DNA from: an uncultured Caulobacteraceae bacterium
Lineage (GTDB): Bacteria > Pseudomonadota > Alphaproteobacteria > Caulobacterales > Aquidulcibacteraceae
Assembly (NCBI GenBank): GCA_902826145.1
Contig: CADEDT010000014.1
Location: 1 to 36,201, forward strand
Direction of reading: 5' to 3'
DNA length: 36,201 nucleotides
The translations under genes were made by a program, and so were the position numbers. Under the pieces are notes generated by a model. That model saw only the letters and a list, made by a program, of their open reading frames with translations. It was not told the DNA's origin and did not search any database. This document shows, in pieces, positions 7,972-16,089 of the stretch (positions within the stretch are counted from its first letter, which is position 1; each line of letters starts with the position of its first letter).

Positions 7972-8024
7972 CACTAAGGCGGGGATAATCGTTTCAGCCA
8001 TGTTGCCGACGCGGACTCGGTGCT

Positions 8025-8039
8025 GTACTTGTTTTGTTC
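8025..8039. promoter_or_regulatory. near-consensus alphaproteobacterial SOS box (GTTC-N7-GTTC)
   Basis: The plus strand reads GTAC, seven bases (TTGTTTT), then GTTC, one mismatch from the LexA site of alphaproteobacteria. It sits 50 bases before the small gene at 8089 and about 100 bases before pyrB on the other strand. One mismatch makes chance occurrence possible. Confidence 0.3.
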
Positions 8040-8088
8040 CAATGGTGGGACAGGCGGGTTTGAGGGCTGAGTAACGAAGGAGCGTGTG

Positions 8089-8340
8089 ATGCTGCGATCG
8101 CACCCCAAGAAGGAAGAGCAAACAACGCTGCGGCCGGTGGGGATCGCGCTAGCGGCGGTTGTTGCAGGACTAGGAGCGGGCAAGGCTGCGCCGGCTGAGG
8201 CGCGCGTGCACGCGCCGCTCGAGCCTGCTTCTAACGAGAAGACGTACGCGCTCGATCACACGAACCATCCCGGTTTCGAAGAAGATGCCGAAATGGTGGT
8301 TGGCCCGAGTACGCCGGTGGCGCCGCTCGCTAAGCGCTAG
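8089..8340 (+). CDS. small hypothetical protein with N-terminal hydrophobic segment
   Basis: An 83-residue protein. A basic start (MLRSHPKKEEQTTLRP) is followed by a hydrophobic segment (VGIALAAVVAGLGAGKAAPA), then a polar tail ending PLAKR. The hydrophobic part could be a signal peptide cleaved near PAEA or a membrane anchor. AAGGAG six bases upstream supports the ATG at 8089; a GTG directly before it is an alternative. The end overlaps the convergent topoisomerase IB gene by four bases. No family is recognised. A near-consensus SOS box upstream hints at damage control, but this is weak. Confidence 0.6.
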   Translation: MLRSHPKKEEQTTLRPVGIALAAVVAGLGAGKAAPAEARVHAPLEPASNEKTYALDHTNHPGFEEDAEMVVGPSTPVAPLAKR

Positions 8341-9353
8341 CGCGACCGCGCACGCTTCTTTGGTCGCGTGAGAAACGTCAGCACGGATGCCTCATGCCCG
8401 GATAGCCCGGCGCGTTTGGCTTTGCGCAGGTTGAGGTCGCCGTTCTCGTAGGCTTCCAGCAACGCCGGGTGCACGTAGCACTTGCGGCAGATGGCTGGCG
8501 TGTTGCCGAGACTGCCTGCGACGTCGTCGATCGCGGCTTTGATATTGGCTTTCGCGAGCATGGCGGTGTCTGGTCTGTCGAATGCGCTGAGCGCCGCGGC
8601 GGCCAGCACAGTGCCGCCCCAAGTGCGGAAGTCTTTGGCGCTGATATCGCTGCCACTGATCTCGCGCAGATAGGCGTTTACGTCGGTTGAGCTGACGTGC
8701 TGTGGCGCGCTGTCATCGTCTTCGTATTGGAAAAGCCGCTGACCCGGCAGGTCTTGCAGCGCCTTGATGATCTTGGCGATGCGCCGATCCTTGAGCGTGA
8801 GCCGCCAGCTCTTGCCGGACTTGCCGGTGAAGACGAAGCGGAGCTTGTCGCCTTTCACTTCGGCGTGCTGGTCCTTTAGCGTCGTCAGCCCGTAGCTTTT
8901 GTTGTTCTTCGCATACTCGTCGTTGCCGACGCGGATGAGCGAGGTGTCGAGCAGATGCACGATCGCCGCGAGCACCTTGTCGCGAGGCAGACCTTGCTTG
9001 CGCATGTGGCCGTTGATGGTGCTGCGGATCGCTGGCAGCGCTTTGGCGAAGTCGGTGAGGTGATCGAATTTCGCGCTCTCTTGATGTTCGCGGAAACGCG
9101 GATGGTAGCGGTGCTGTTTACGGCCGCGTGCGTCGCGGCCGGTGGCTTGTAGATGGCCGTTTTCGTTGGCGCTGATCCAGACATCGCTCCATGCGGGTGG
9201 GATCGCGAGCGAGCGGATGCGCTCGAGGGTTTTCTTGTCGCGAACAGCGCCGCGTGCCGCCCGGTAGGTGAAGCCCTTGCCTGCGCGGCGGCGCGAGATA
9301 CCGGGCGTGTCGTCGGTGACGTAAGTGAGGCCCGCGGGCGCTTTAGAACTCAT
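8337..9353 (-). CDS. type IB DNA topoisomerase (poxvirus-like)
   Basis: A 338-residue bacterial topoisomerase IB, which relaxes positive and negative supercoils through a 3'-phosphotyrosine. It contains RKQHRYHPRFREHQESAKF (about 79-96), the catalytic-core LLDTSLIRVGNDEYAKNNKSYGL (Arg 141), KDFRTWGGT (Arg 243), and the active-site tyrosine in AICRKCYVHP (Y293). Length matches bacterial members. The start is the ATG opening MSSKAPAGLTYV; a TTG four codons upstream is less likely. It is single-copy accessory to topA and gyrase and appears to stand alone. The AEC transporter gene on the same strand ends 40 bases upstream. Confidence 0.93.
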   Translation of the reverse strand: MSSKAPAGLTYVTDDTPGISRRRAGKGFTYRAARGAVRDKKTLERIRSLAIPPAWSDVWISANENGHLQATGRDARGRKQHRYHPRFREHQESAKFDHLTDFAKALPAIRSTINGHMRKQGLPRDKVLAAIVHLLDTSLIRVGNDEYAKNNKSYGLTTLKDQHAEVKGDKLRFVFTGKSGKSWRLTLKDRRIAKIIKALQDLPGQRLFQYEDDDSAPQHVSSTDVNAYLREISGSDISAKDFRTWGGTVLAAAALSAFDRPDTAMLAKANIKAAIDDVAGSLGNTPAICRKCYVHPALLEAYENGDLNLRKAKRAGLSGHEASVLTFLTRPKKRARSR

Positions 9354-9393
9354 AGCGGATGACAAGCACGAGGCCGTCTCGGTGGTTCCCGCC

Positions 9394-10317
9394 TCAAGTC
9401 AGCGAGAGCGCAATGGCGATAGCAATTGGCATGGTGATGAAGGAAAGCAGCGTGGTTGCCGTGATGATCGCCGCCATCAACTGCGGATCGCCGCCCATCT
9501 CGCGCGCCAGCGTGTAGCCAGCGGCCGCTGTTGGCGTGGAGCCGACGCCAGCAGCGACTGCGGCCGCGAGCGGGCCGGCGCCACACAACGTTGCTGCGCC
9601 CCACATCACCGCGGGCGCGACAATGAGCTTGATGAAGGATGCGATGCCGACCTTCACGCGCGCGGCACGTAGGGCTTTGAAATCCAGCCCGGCGCCGACG
9701 CACACCAGCGCGATCGGCATTGCGGCTTGGCCAAGCAGCGTGATCGCGTCCGAAGCGAAGTCAAAATCCTTCACGCCGAACGCCTGCGCCGCGAGGCCCG
9801 CGGCACAGCCGAGGATGAGCGGATTGGCGATTAGTTGATCGAGTATCGCGCGAAAGCTCGCCGCGCGCGTCGAACCCCACGTCGCGAGGACGACGACACA
9901 GGCGAGGTTCACCACAAGTACAAGCGGGCCGAACGCGATACCAATGAGGTGCGGGCCTTCGGGGCCGTAGAGCATCGAAGCGGCCGCAAGCAACACAAAC
10001 CCGTTCCAGCGCACCGAGCCTTGGACGACGCTGGTGAAGGCAGGGCCTTCGGTTTTGAAGAACGGATAGAGCGCAAGTGTCATCGCCAATAGCACGGCAA
10101 AGCCCAGAATGAGCCCGCCGACGAACGGGATCGCTTCACCGGCGTTGAGATCGGCTGTGGAGCTCAGCGTAAAAAGGAAAGCTGGGTAGAGGACGAAATA
10201 GCCAAAGCGATTCACCTGCCCGAATGCTTCAGCGGTGACGATATTGCGTGTGCGGACGATCCAGCCCACGGCGATCAACAAGAAGACCGGCAGTAATTCG
10301 CCGACGACGTCGCTCAC
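9394..10317 (-). CDS. AEC family transporter (auxin efflux carrier-like)
   Basis: A 307-residue inner-membrane protein with about ten hydrophobic segments in two halves, matching the AEC family of carboxylate/auxin-like permeases. Typical features are LLPVFLLIAVGWIVR at the start, NRFGYFVLYPAFLF, LANPLILG-like IANPLILGCAAGL, QAAMPIALVCVGAGLDF and a closing STPTAAAGYTLAREMGGDP-type loop. The GTG at 10317 overlaps the ruvX stop (GTGA) and has AGGAG upstream, so translation is coupled to ruvX. The reading frame upstream of the GTG is only an overlap with ruvX. The substrate cannot be told from sequence. Confidence 0.88.
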   Translation of the reverse strand: MSDVVGELLPVFLLIAVGWIVRTRNIVTAEAFGQVNRFGYFVLYPAFLFTLSSTADLNAGEAIPFVGGLILGFAVLLAMTLALYPFFKTEGPAFTSVVQGSVRWNGFVLLAAASMLYGPEGPHLIGIAFGPLVLVVNLACVVVLATWGSTRAASFRAILDQLIANPLILGCAAGLAAQAFGVKDFDFASDAITLLGQAAMPIALVCVGAGLDFKALRAARVKVGIASFIKLIVAPAVMWGAATLCGAGPLAAAVAAGVGSTPTAAAGYTLAREMGGDPQLMAAIITATTLLSFITMPIAIAIALSLT

Positions 10318-10784
10318 GCGCGGCGCTCCTGCATGGCGTCGAGCGCGCCCTGGAGCATGTAGGCGGCGGCCATTTTGTCGACGACTTCGCCACGGCGGCG
10401 GCGCGACGCGTCGCCTTCGATCAAGGTGCGGGTCACGGCGGCGGTGGAGAGCCGCTCGTCCCAGAGCAGCAGTGGCGCGTCGCGCTTGCCGAGCAAGTTG
10501 CGCGCGAAGGCGCGGGCCGACTGTGCGGCGGGGCCAGAAGAGCCGTCCATGTTGAGCGGCAGGCCGATCACGAAACCGGCGCATTGGCGTGCGTCGAAGA
10601 GTTTGAGGATTGCGGTAGCGTCCTCGGCGAACTTGGCGCGCGTGATTGTATCGAGCGACGAAGCGATCAGACGCGTCGTATCGCTCACCGCCACGCCGAT
10701 GCGCTTCTCACCGGGATCAATCCCCAGAATGGCGGCGCTCGCGGGCAGCGCTGCGGCGAAGGCGGGGAGGTCGAGGAGCGGCAT
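10314..10784 (-). CDS. ruvX: Holliday junction resolvase-like RuvX/YqgF
   Basis: A 156-residue RNase H-fold protein of the YqgF/RuvX family, implicated in pre-16S rRNA 5' maturation and possibly Holliday-junction processing. The catalytic Asp is in AAILGIDPGEKRIGVAVSD (D23), followed by FVIGLPLNMDGSSGP, LLLWDERLST (E110) and the final acidic residue in EVVDKMAAAYML (D136). The ATG opening MPLLDLPAFAA is the family's usual start; a TTG extension of 14 residues is possible but unlikely. It is divergent from a lipoprotein gene and overlaps the AEC transporter downstream. Confidence 0.93.
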   Translation of the reverse strand: MPLLDLPAFAAALPASAAILGIDPGEKRIGVAVSDTTRLIASSLDTITRAKFAEDATAILKLFDARQCAGFVIGLPLNMDGSSGPAAQSARAFARNLLGKRDAPLLLWDERLSTAAVTRTLIEGDASRRRRGEVVDKMAAAYMLQGALDAMQERRA

Positions 10785-10847
10785 TGAAAGTTCGTCATCA
10801 CTCGGCGCGCGCTTGCGGAAGGTCAAGCGGAGGTCTTCAATGCGGGA

Positions 10848-11294
10848 ATGCTGCGTATTCTTCTTCTGACCGCCGCTCTGGGCCTCACGGCCTGTGCTGG
10901 CTCGACCGCCGATAACTCAGGCGCCGCCAATCCTGAACTCGCTTTCGCGCTAGGCGCGGACCTCAACTGCAATGCTGGGGACGTGCGCGAATGCCCTGCT
11001 GGCGGCTGCACCGCCGAGAACCCAGGGGAGACATCGACGCTCTATATTTCGCTCTCGGTGCCCAATCGCGGCGGGGCGGGGCGCTTCTGCATCGCCACCG
11101 GCTGTGAGGACGCGCAATACGAACCGACGCTCACCCGCGCTCTCGGCTGGACAGCCGTCATGCGCACCAGCGACCGCACGAGCTATACCGCCGACCTAGA
11201 AATTGCGCGCGATCTGCGCACCTTCACGCTCCGCGAGGGCGGTTCCGGCATCACTAACACCTGGACCGGCGAATGCAGCCCGGCTGGGTCTTGA
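10848..11294 (+). CDS. Cys-rich lipoprotein, unknown function
   Basis: A 148-residue lipoprotein. The signal MLRILLLTAALGLTAC ends in lipobox LTAC (Cys 16). The mature part has six further cysteines (DLNCN, RECPAGGCT, RFCIATGCED, GECS) that could form disulfides in the periplasm, and ends in a strand-rich TYT/TFTLREGG region. No named family is recognised. It starts 63 bases from the divergent ruvX and lies 33 bases before gatC, which probably has its own start region. Similar lipoproteins near gatC would be informative, but none can be checked here. Confidence 0.75.
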   Translation: MLRILLLTAALGLTACAGSTADNSGAANPELAFALGADLNCNAGDVRECPAGGCTAENPGETSTLYISLSVPNRGGAGRFCIATGCEDAQYEPTLTRALGWTAVMRTSDRTSYTADLEIARDLRTFTLREGGSGITNTWTGECSPAGS

Positions 11295-11327
11295 ACGGTT
11301 GAGAGCCGGGCTATAAGCCCCGGCATC

Positions 11328-11618
11328 ATGTCGATTGATGAAAAAACCGTCCGCAAGGTGGCGAAGCTCGCACGCCTGGCGCTGCCCGAAGACCGTGTGA
11401 AGCCGATGGCCGATGAGCTCAACGGCATCATGGCGTGGATCGAGCAGCTGAATGAGGTGGACATTGAAGGCGTCGAGCCGATGACGAGCGCCGTCGAAGG
11501 CCTGTCGCTGCCGATGCGCGATGACGTGGTCACTGCGGGCGACGACCCGCAGAAAGTGCTGAAGAACGCGCCGAAGGCGGAGGATGGATTCTTCGTCGTG
11601 CCGAAGGTGGTTGAGTGA
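11328..11618 (+). CDS. gatC: Asp-tRNA(Asn)/Glu-tRNA(Gln) amidotransferase subunit C
   Basis: GatC (96 residues) links GatA and GatB in the complex that converts misacylated Glu-tRNA(Gln) or Asp-tRNA(Asn) to the correct form. The sequence is typical: MSIDEKTVRKVAKLARLAL, then NGIMAWIEQLNEVDIEGVEP, then [36 protein letters not shown]. Its stop overlaps the GTG start of a GNAT gene by three bases, and gatA follows that. gatB lies about 22 kb away at the right end of the window. Confidence 0.97.
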   Translation: MSIDEKTVRKVAKLARLALPEDRVKPMADELNGIMAWIEQLNEVDIEGVEPMTSAVEGLSLPMRDDVVTAGDDPQKVLKNAPKAEDGFFVVPKVVE

Positions 11619-12079
11619 GCTTCACCATCACCACCGAAACGCCGCTCTCAGACGATGTGCGCGCGCTGGTGAAGGCGTTGAACGAATTTACGTTCGAGCT
11701 GACGCCAGCTGAGTATCGCCATCACATGACCGTCGAGCAGATGGCGCAGGCGGATACGACCTTGCTCGTGGCGCGTCATGTGCGCGGCGCGACGCTTGGG
11801 ATGGGCGCGCTACGGCGGCATGCGAACGGCGTCGGCGAGGTAAAGCGCATGTTCGTGAAGCCGGAGGCGCGTGGCCTCGGGGTTGGCGGCGCCATCCTGG
11901 CGCGCATCGAAGATCTCGCGCGACAGGAGGGCGTCACCCGCGTTGTTCTGGAGACGGGCTCGAATTTCGACGCCGCCAAGCGTGTTTATGAGCGCGGCGG
12001 CTTTGAGCCTAGCGAACCCGTCCTCGACTATCCGCCGAGCGCCTGGACGGCGTTCTACGCAAAATCTTTGAGTGCCTGA
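11615..12079 (+). CDS. GNAT family N-acetyltransferase between gatC and gatA
   Basis: A 154-residue GNAT protein. The acetyl-CoA-binding loop lies in [20 protein letters not shown] (RGLGVGG), followed by a helix ([11 protein letters not shown]) and the [21 protein letters not shown] stretch, typical of the family. The GTG start overlaps the gatC TGA (GTGA), giving translational coupling. Its stop is overlapped by a GTG option for gatA, so all three genes are read as one unit. The substrate is unknown. It may be a passenger enzyme or act on an amino acid or tRNA-related substrate, which is not shown by the sequence. Confidence 0.88.
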   Translation: MSFTITTETPLSDDVRALVKALNEFTFELTPAEYRHHMTVEQMAQADTTLLVARHVRGATLGMGALRRHANGVGEVKRMFVKPEARGLGVGGAILARIEDLARQEGVTRVVLETGSNFDAAKRVYERGGFEPSEPVLDYPPSAWTAFYAKSLSA

Positions 12080-12083
12080 TCTT

Positions 12084-13562
12084 ATGACCGACCTGACGAC
12101 CCTTACTCTCGTTGATGCGCTCGATGGAATGGAGAAGAAGCAATTCTCGTCCGTCGAGCTGACGAACGCTTTCATCGATGCGATCGACAAAGCCAACCCG
12201 CACCTCAACGCCTACGTGGTGACCACGCCTGAGCTGGCGCGCGAGGGCGCTAAGGCGTCGGACGCGAAGCGCGCGCAGGGCAAAGCTGGGCCGCTCGAAG
12301 GCGCGCCGCTGGGGATCAAGGATCTTTTCTGCACTGAAGGCGTGCGGACGACGGCGTGCTCGGGCGTGCTTGGCGAGTTCACGCCGACTTATGAGTCGAC
12401 CGTGAGCGCCAATCTCTTCCGCGACGGCGCGGTCATGTTGGGCAAGCTCAACATGGATGAGTTCGCGATGGGCTCGTCGAACGAGACTTCGCACTTTGGT
12501 CCCGTTGTCTCGCCGTGGCGGCGCGGAAACGAAGACACCAAACTGACCCCGGGCGGATCGTCGGGCGGAAGCGCGTCGGCCGTCAGCGCCGATCTCTGCC
12601 TAGGTGCAACAGCTACGGATACGGGTGGCTCGATCCGCCAACCGGCAGCATTCACGGGCACGGTGGGAATTAAGCCAACCTACGGGCGCTGCTCGCGTTG
12701 GGGGATCGTGGCTTTCGCATCTTCTCTCGACCAAGCGGGGCCGATCGCAAAGACGGTCGAAGATGCGGCAATGTTGCTTCAATCAATGGCCGGTCACGAT
12801 CCGAAGGATTCAACGTCGCTTCCAAATGCGTTGCCGGATTTCCGCGCTGCAACGAAGCGCTCGATCAAAGGCATGAAAATCGGCGTACCCGAGGAGTATC
12901 GCGTAGATGGGATGCCTGCCGAGATCGAAGCCCTGTGGCAGCGAGGCATCGAGTGGGTCAAGGCCGCTGGCGCGGAGATTGTGCCCATTTCGCTCAAGCA
13001 CACAAAGTATGCGCTGCCTGCAGATCATATCGTGGCGCCTGCGGAACCCTCATCCCATATCGCTCGCTATGACGGCATGCGCTACGGCGCGCGCGTGGCC
13101 GGCAAGGACTTGAACGGCACGTACGAGAACACGCGCGCCTCTGGTTTCGGCAAGGAAGTGCAACGCCGCATACTGATCGGCACATATGTGCTGAGCGCGG
13201 GGTACTACGATGCGTATTACCTACGCGCCCAAAAAGTCCGCCAACGCATTGCTCAGGATTTCCGGGATGCGTTTGAAAGAGTCGATGCGATTTTGACGCC
13301 AGCGACGCCATCCGCCTCATTCGGGTTGGGCGAGAAAAGTGGTGATCCCGTCGCAATGTACCTCAACGACATTTTCACCGTGACAGCCAACCTTGCCGGT
13401 CTGCCAGCGTTGGCGCTTCCCGCGGACGTGGACGCGCAGGGTCTGCCGCTTGGGCTGCAAGTGATCGGCAAGGCGCTCGATGAGGAAAGCGTGTTTGCCG
13501 TCAGCGCTGAACTCGAGCGTGCGGCGAATTTCCGCGCCAAAGCCGCGAAGTGGTGGCTCTGA
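12084..13562 (+). CDS. gatA: Asp-tRNA(Asn)/Glu-tRNA(Gln) amidotransferase subunit A
   Basis: GatA is the glutaminase of the GatCAB complex. The 492-residue amidase-signature enzyme has the Ser-cisSer-Lys triad: Lys 79 (PLGIKDLF), the cis-Ser in [11 protein letters not shown] (about 160) and the nucleophile Ser 183 ([12 protein letters not shown]). The GatA-specific [10 protein letters not shown] and [11 protein letters not shown] stretches are present. The ATG at 12084 is preferred; a GTG at 12072 would add four residues and overlap the GNAT stop. GatB is encoded elsewhere in the window. The region just after it (13563-13632) shows only a short stem without a T-run. Confidence 0.97.
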   Translation: MTDLTTLTLVDALDGMEKKQFSSVELTNAFIDAIDKANPHLNAYVVTTPELAREGAKASDAKRAQGKAGPLEGAPLGIKDLFCTEGVRTTACSGVLGEFTPTYESTVSANLFRDGAVMLGKLNMDEFAMGSSNETSHFGPVVSPWRRGNEDTKLTPGGSSGGSASAVSADLCLGATATDTGGSIRQPAAFTGTVGIKPTYGRCSRWGIVAFASSLDQAGPIAKTVEDAAMLLQSMAGHDPKDSTSLPNALPDFRAATKRSIKGMKIGVPEEYRVDGMPAEIEALWQRGIEWVKAAGAEIVPISLKHTKYALPADHIVAPAEPSSHIARYDGMRYGARVAGKDLNGTYENTRASGFGKEVQRRILIGTYVLSAGYYDAYYLRAQKVRQRIAQDFRDAFERVDAILTPATPSASFGLGEKSGDPVAMYLNDIFTVTANLAGLPALALPADVDAQGLPLGLQVIGKALDEESVFAVSAELERAANFRAKAAKWWL

Positions 13563-13632
13563 GGCCCGCCTTTGAGGCGAGGCGAGGTGCGTCTGTCGTA
13601 AAGGCGTGATCGGGTGCCGCTAGAAAGGCGGC

Positions 13633-14031
13633 ATGCCCATGCACGAACTGCTTGAGCGCCTCGGCCGGGGCGATGTGCGGCTGATCGAGATGTGTCAGCA
13701 GGCCAACCAGGCTTGGCGCGAGTTCTTGACTGAACTGAACGGCGCTGACACTGGCACGCTTGCCGCGCGGCTTGGCTTCTTCCAGCCCACGATCGAACGC
13801 ATCTTCGAGAGCAAGACGCTTGGGCAGACCATGATGCCCTGGAGCGCCTTCGCCGTGCTCTTTGACACGCAACACGGCTGGGGTCCGAATAAGGAGCGCG
13901 CGCTGCAGTTGGCGGAAGCCTTTGCCCGCAGTAACTGCAGCCAAGAAACGCGTGACGAGGCGCGATCGTGCGTCATCTCCTACGAACTTGAGACGACGCG
14001 CAGCGTCACGCCGCAGCACGGCCGACGCTGA
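13633..14031 (+). CDS. hypothetical protein (132 aa)
   Basis: A 132-residue soluble, mainly helical protein with no signal peptide or membrane segment. It opens MPMHELLERLGRGDVRLIEM, has a central QQANQAWREFLTEL helix and an FQPTIERIFES stretch, and ends in a Thr/Arg-rich tail. Three cysteines (MCQQ, SNCSQ, RSCVI) are present. A short GAAAGG lies just before the ATG. No family is recognised. Downstream, 14032-14198 holds no gene I can support. It contains a direct repeat of about 11 bases (TACGCTCCG twice) and a tRNA-like arm that does not extend to a tRNA. Confidence 0.6.
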   Translation: MPMHELLERLGRGDVRLIEMCQQANQAWREFLTELNGADTGTLAARLGFFQPTIERIFESKTLGQTMMPWSAFAVLFDTQHGWGPNKERALQLAEAFARSNCSQETRDEARSCVISYELETTRSVTPQHGRR

Positions 14032-14198
14032 GTCTAGACGCCGGAGCCATCTTGCGCTGAACTCGTTTCGGCATGAGACGCCCGTCGCCCGCATTGACCG
14101 AAGCTTTCCGCGCGCGGGCGCGCATTCGTTACGCTCCGCAAATAATCAGTGCACCGCCGCCGAGGCGGGCGCGTGCGAATCCCGGTACGCTCCGTCTC

Positions 14199-14471
14199 AT
14201 GAGCAAGAGCAAGTCCAAGCCGCATCGCCGCCCGCGTGGCGAGATCGATCGCAACTATTTCTTCGGCGACGTGCTGATCAAAACCGGAGTCGCTGTGGCC
14301 GTGGCGCTGGGCGCGATCGCGCTGCTCACGCCCTTCACGCTGCGCGACGCGATTGATGACGGGATGTACGGCTACGTTACGGTCATGGGCATGTTCGCTG
14401 GCCTCGGCTTGTTTGCGTTTCTCTACGGCCGCCACCTGCGTAAAGAGGCCACGCATTGGGAATTCGACTAG
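14199..14471 (+). CDS. small two-segment membrane protein
   Basis: A 90-residue protein. A strongly basic start (MSKSKSKPHRRPRGEIDRN) precedes one hydrophobic segment (VLIKTGVAVAVALGAIALL) and a second (YVTVMGMFAGLGLFAFLYG), then a basic RHLRKEATHWEFD tail. This fits a small inner-membrane protein with both ends inside. The ATG is set before the basic start; the upstream frame extends but is not supported. It lies 60 bases before the DUF3126 gene on the same strand, which may share its transcript. Function is unknown. Confidence 0.7.
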   Translation: MSKSKSKPHRRPRGEIDRNYFFGDVLIKTGVAVAVALGAIALLTPFTLRDAIDDGMYGYVTVMGMFAGLGLFAFLYGRHLRKEATHWEFD

Positions 14472-14531
14472 TCCCGCGCTTGACCTGAAGCCGTTCGGGC
14501 GCGAGTTTCCGGCCTCAGAACGGAGTCCCCC

Positions 14532-14957
14532 TTGAACGCTGCCGAATGCACGCGCCTCGGCGCTTACCTATCGAAATTGCTCGGTTCGCCCACGGTGTCG
14601 GTGGTGTCGAAATCGGCCGATGAGGCGGATGTGCTTGTGGACGGCAAGCGCATCGCCGCGCTGCTGCGCGATGAGGACGAGGGCGAGCTTTCCTATTCGA
14701 TCAGCCTGGCTGTGCCGCCGGCGCCGGGCGCCAAGAAGAATGCGCCAATCGATGACGCGGAGCGTGCTCGTCTGCAGGCCGCTTTGCGCCAAGTGCTTCA
14801 TGCCGCCGATCTCGATGTGCGCGCGCGGCCGCGGAAAACGGACAGCGCCGAAGTTTACGTGCACGACGAATTCGTCGGCACCGTGTCGGTCGACGAGGAT
14901 GAGGGCCAAGTGCTCACCATGAGCATCCTCGATATCGATCTCGAGGGCGAAGAGTAG
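14532..14957 (+). CDS. tandem DUF3126 protein (two copies in one chain)
   Basis: A 141-residue protein that contains two copies of a domain resembling DUF3126, an uncharacterised family usually about 70 residues long in alphaproteobacteria. Copy 1 (about 4-61) reads AECTRLGAYLSKLL ... VLVDGKRIAALLRDEDEG. Copy 2 (about 75-136) reads AERARLQAALRQVL ... VYVHDEFVGTVSVDEDEG ... ILDIDLE and is nearer to the family consensus. Both share the AE-RL-A-L start and the DEDEG turn. A Pro/Lys linker (PPAPGAKKNAP) joins them. A TTG start is used, with GGAG ten bases upstream. The protein is acidic and cytoplasmic. Confidence 0.8.
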   Translation: MNAAECTRLGAYLSKLLGSPTVSVVSKSADEADVLVDGKRIAALLRDEDEGELSYSISLAVPPAPGAKKNAPIDDAERARLQAALRQVLHAADLDVRARPRKTDSAEVYVHDEFVGTVSVDEDEGQVLTMSILDIDLEGEE

Positions 14958-14962
14958 CGATC

Positions 14963-15967
14963 TCAGGCGCCGAACTTCGTCGCTAGCCCTTCCCATACAG
15001 CGAGCAGGCGCCGGCCCTCGGCGTCAAAATCTATCTGATGACGGAATTCTGGCTTGGGTCTCAGCCGCCGAAGGTACGTCAGGACTTCCTCCAGGAACGC
15101 GAGAAACTCAGCGTAGTCGGGACGCCACCTGACGTGCAGGAGACTCGCGGACACCTGCCACTCAATCAAGTCGCGGTCGACGCGCGGAGCATCAATGAGA
15201 TCCGGCGCAAGTGCGGCACGAACCTGAACATCTGTCTGCGCGATATAAGCCGCCATTTGCTCAACGGGTGAACGTTCGGAATTGTCGATCGCACGCAAGG
15301 CGGCTTCGGCGTCGGCGCTTGGCAACCTGAAGGGAGCGCGATGGCCGCGTTGCGCGAGAAGCGTGTAATCTGCGGCGTTGAACTCATACGGGTCTGATGT
15401 CACACGCCATCTTACCGAGGTGCCGAAGAATGTGTTCGCGACCTCGCTCGCTAGATGATGCAAGGCAAGCATCGGCTCGCCCTCGTCAAGCTCACCCGTG
15501 TTTGGTGTTTCGACGCGTGCCGCGCCGTTTTCGAAGACCGCAATACCTTTCGGAAGTACGGGCAGTTTGGCGTATTTGACTTGCCCGCTCTCGCAGATAA
15601 ATCCCGCGTCGATGCCGTCGTCGTTGCTGTATATGAGCAGCGTGTCGATCCCGAGTTGGATGCTGAGGGTTAGAGCGGCGGTGACCGTCTTCTCGTCCAA
15701 GCCGTGGGGCTTGATGCCTGCGGTCTTCATCGCGGCCGAGAGCGCGTTGGCGCCGGCTGCGCCTTGCTTAGCGGCGTCGCCCTTCGGCGCATAGTCCAGC
15801 GGCTCGTAGAAGGTTATGTCATTGCCCTCGGGGTTCGGTCCTTCGAGGTGCCATTCTGATCTGGCTGTATGCTTGAAGAGCCGAAAACCCGTGAGGCCCG
15901 GAATGGCGGACAGCGCCGCCAGGTTGGGTGCTTCACGGAACGCTATGAATTGAACATTTGCGCCCAT
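14963..15967 (-). CDS. hypothetical protein (334 aa)
   Basis: A 334-residue soluble protein with no signal peptide. It begins MGANVQFIAFREAPNLAALS, and the first 45 residues (AIPGLTGFRLFKHTARSEW) look like a small alpha/beta unit. The middle has GIDTLLIYSNDDGIDAGFIC and a later LRAIDNSERSPVEQMAAYI. It ends in a helical segment with EVLTYLRRLRPKPEF. AAGGAAG lies just before the ATG at 15967; the frame runs nine codons upstream. No family is recognised. It lies downstream of the phoH-type gene but beyond a strong intrinsic terminator, so it is probably a separate transcript. Confidence 0.75.
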   Translation of the reverse strand: MGANVQFIAFREAPNLAALSAIPGLTGFRLFKHTARSEWHLEGPNPEGNDITFYEPLDYAPKGDAAKQGAAGANALSAAMKTAGIKPHGLDEKTVTAALTLSIQLGIDTLLIYSNDDGIDAGFICESGQVKYAKLPVLPKGIAVFENGAARVETPNTGELDEGEPMLALHHLASEVANTFFGTSVRWRVTSDPYEFNAADYTLLAQRGHRAPFRLPSADAEAALRAIDNSERSPVEQMAAYIAQTDVQVRAALAPDLIDAPRVDRDLIEWQVSASLLHVRWRPDYAEFLAFLEEVLTYLRRLRPKPEFRHQIDFDAEGRRLLAVWEGLATKFGA

Positions 15968-16016
15968 GCGAACTTCCTTGCTTCCGCATAGCACGATGGT
16001 CGGCTGCCCAAAAGAA

Positions 16017-16039
16017 AGCCCCGGCGCTAGGCCGGGGCT
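16017..16039 (-). terminator. intrinsic terminator after the PhoH-type gene
   Basis: A perfect 9-bp inverted repeat (AGCCCCGGC, five-base loop, GCCGGGGCT). On the minus strand it is followed by TTCTTTT. It lies about 50 bases after the stop of the leftward PhoH-type gene and before the next leftward gene, so it should end that transcript. Confidence 0.8.
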
Positions 16040-16089
16040 AAGAGAAATCGTTGATCCAACAGACGGCCGCTGAAGCGCGGCGATAGCGT

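Noticed and set aside
14130-14198. tRNA-like arm (GTGCGAATCCC) near a repeated TACGCTCCG
   Set aside because: No acceptor stem, anticodon arm or CCA end could be assembled on either strand.
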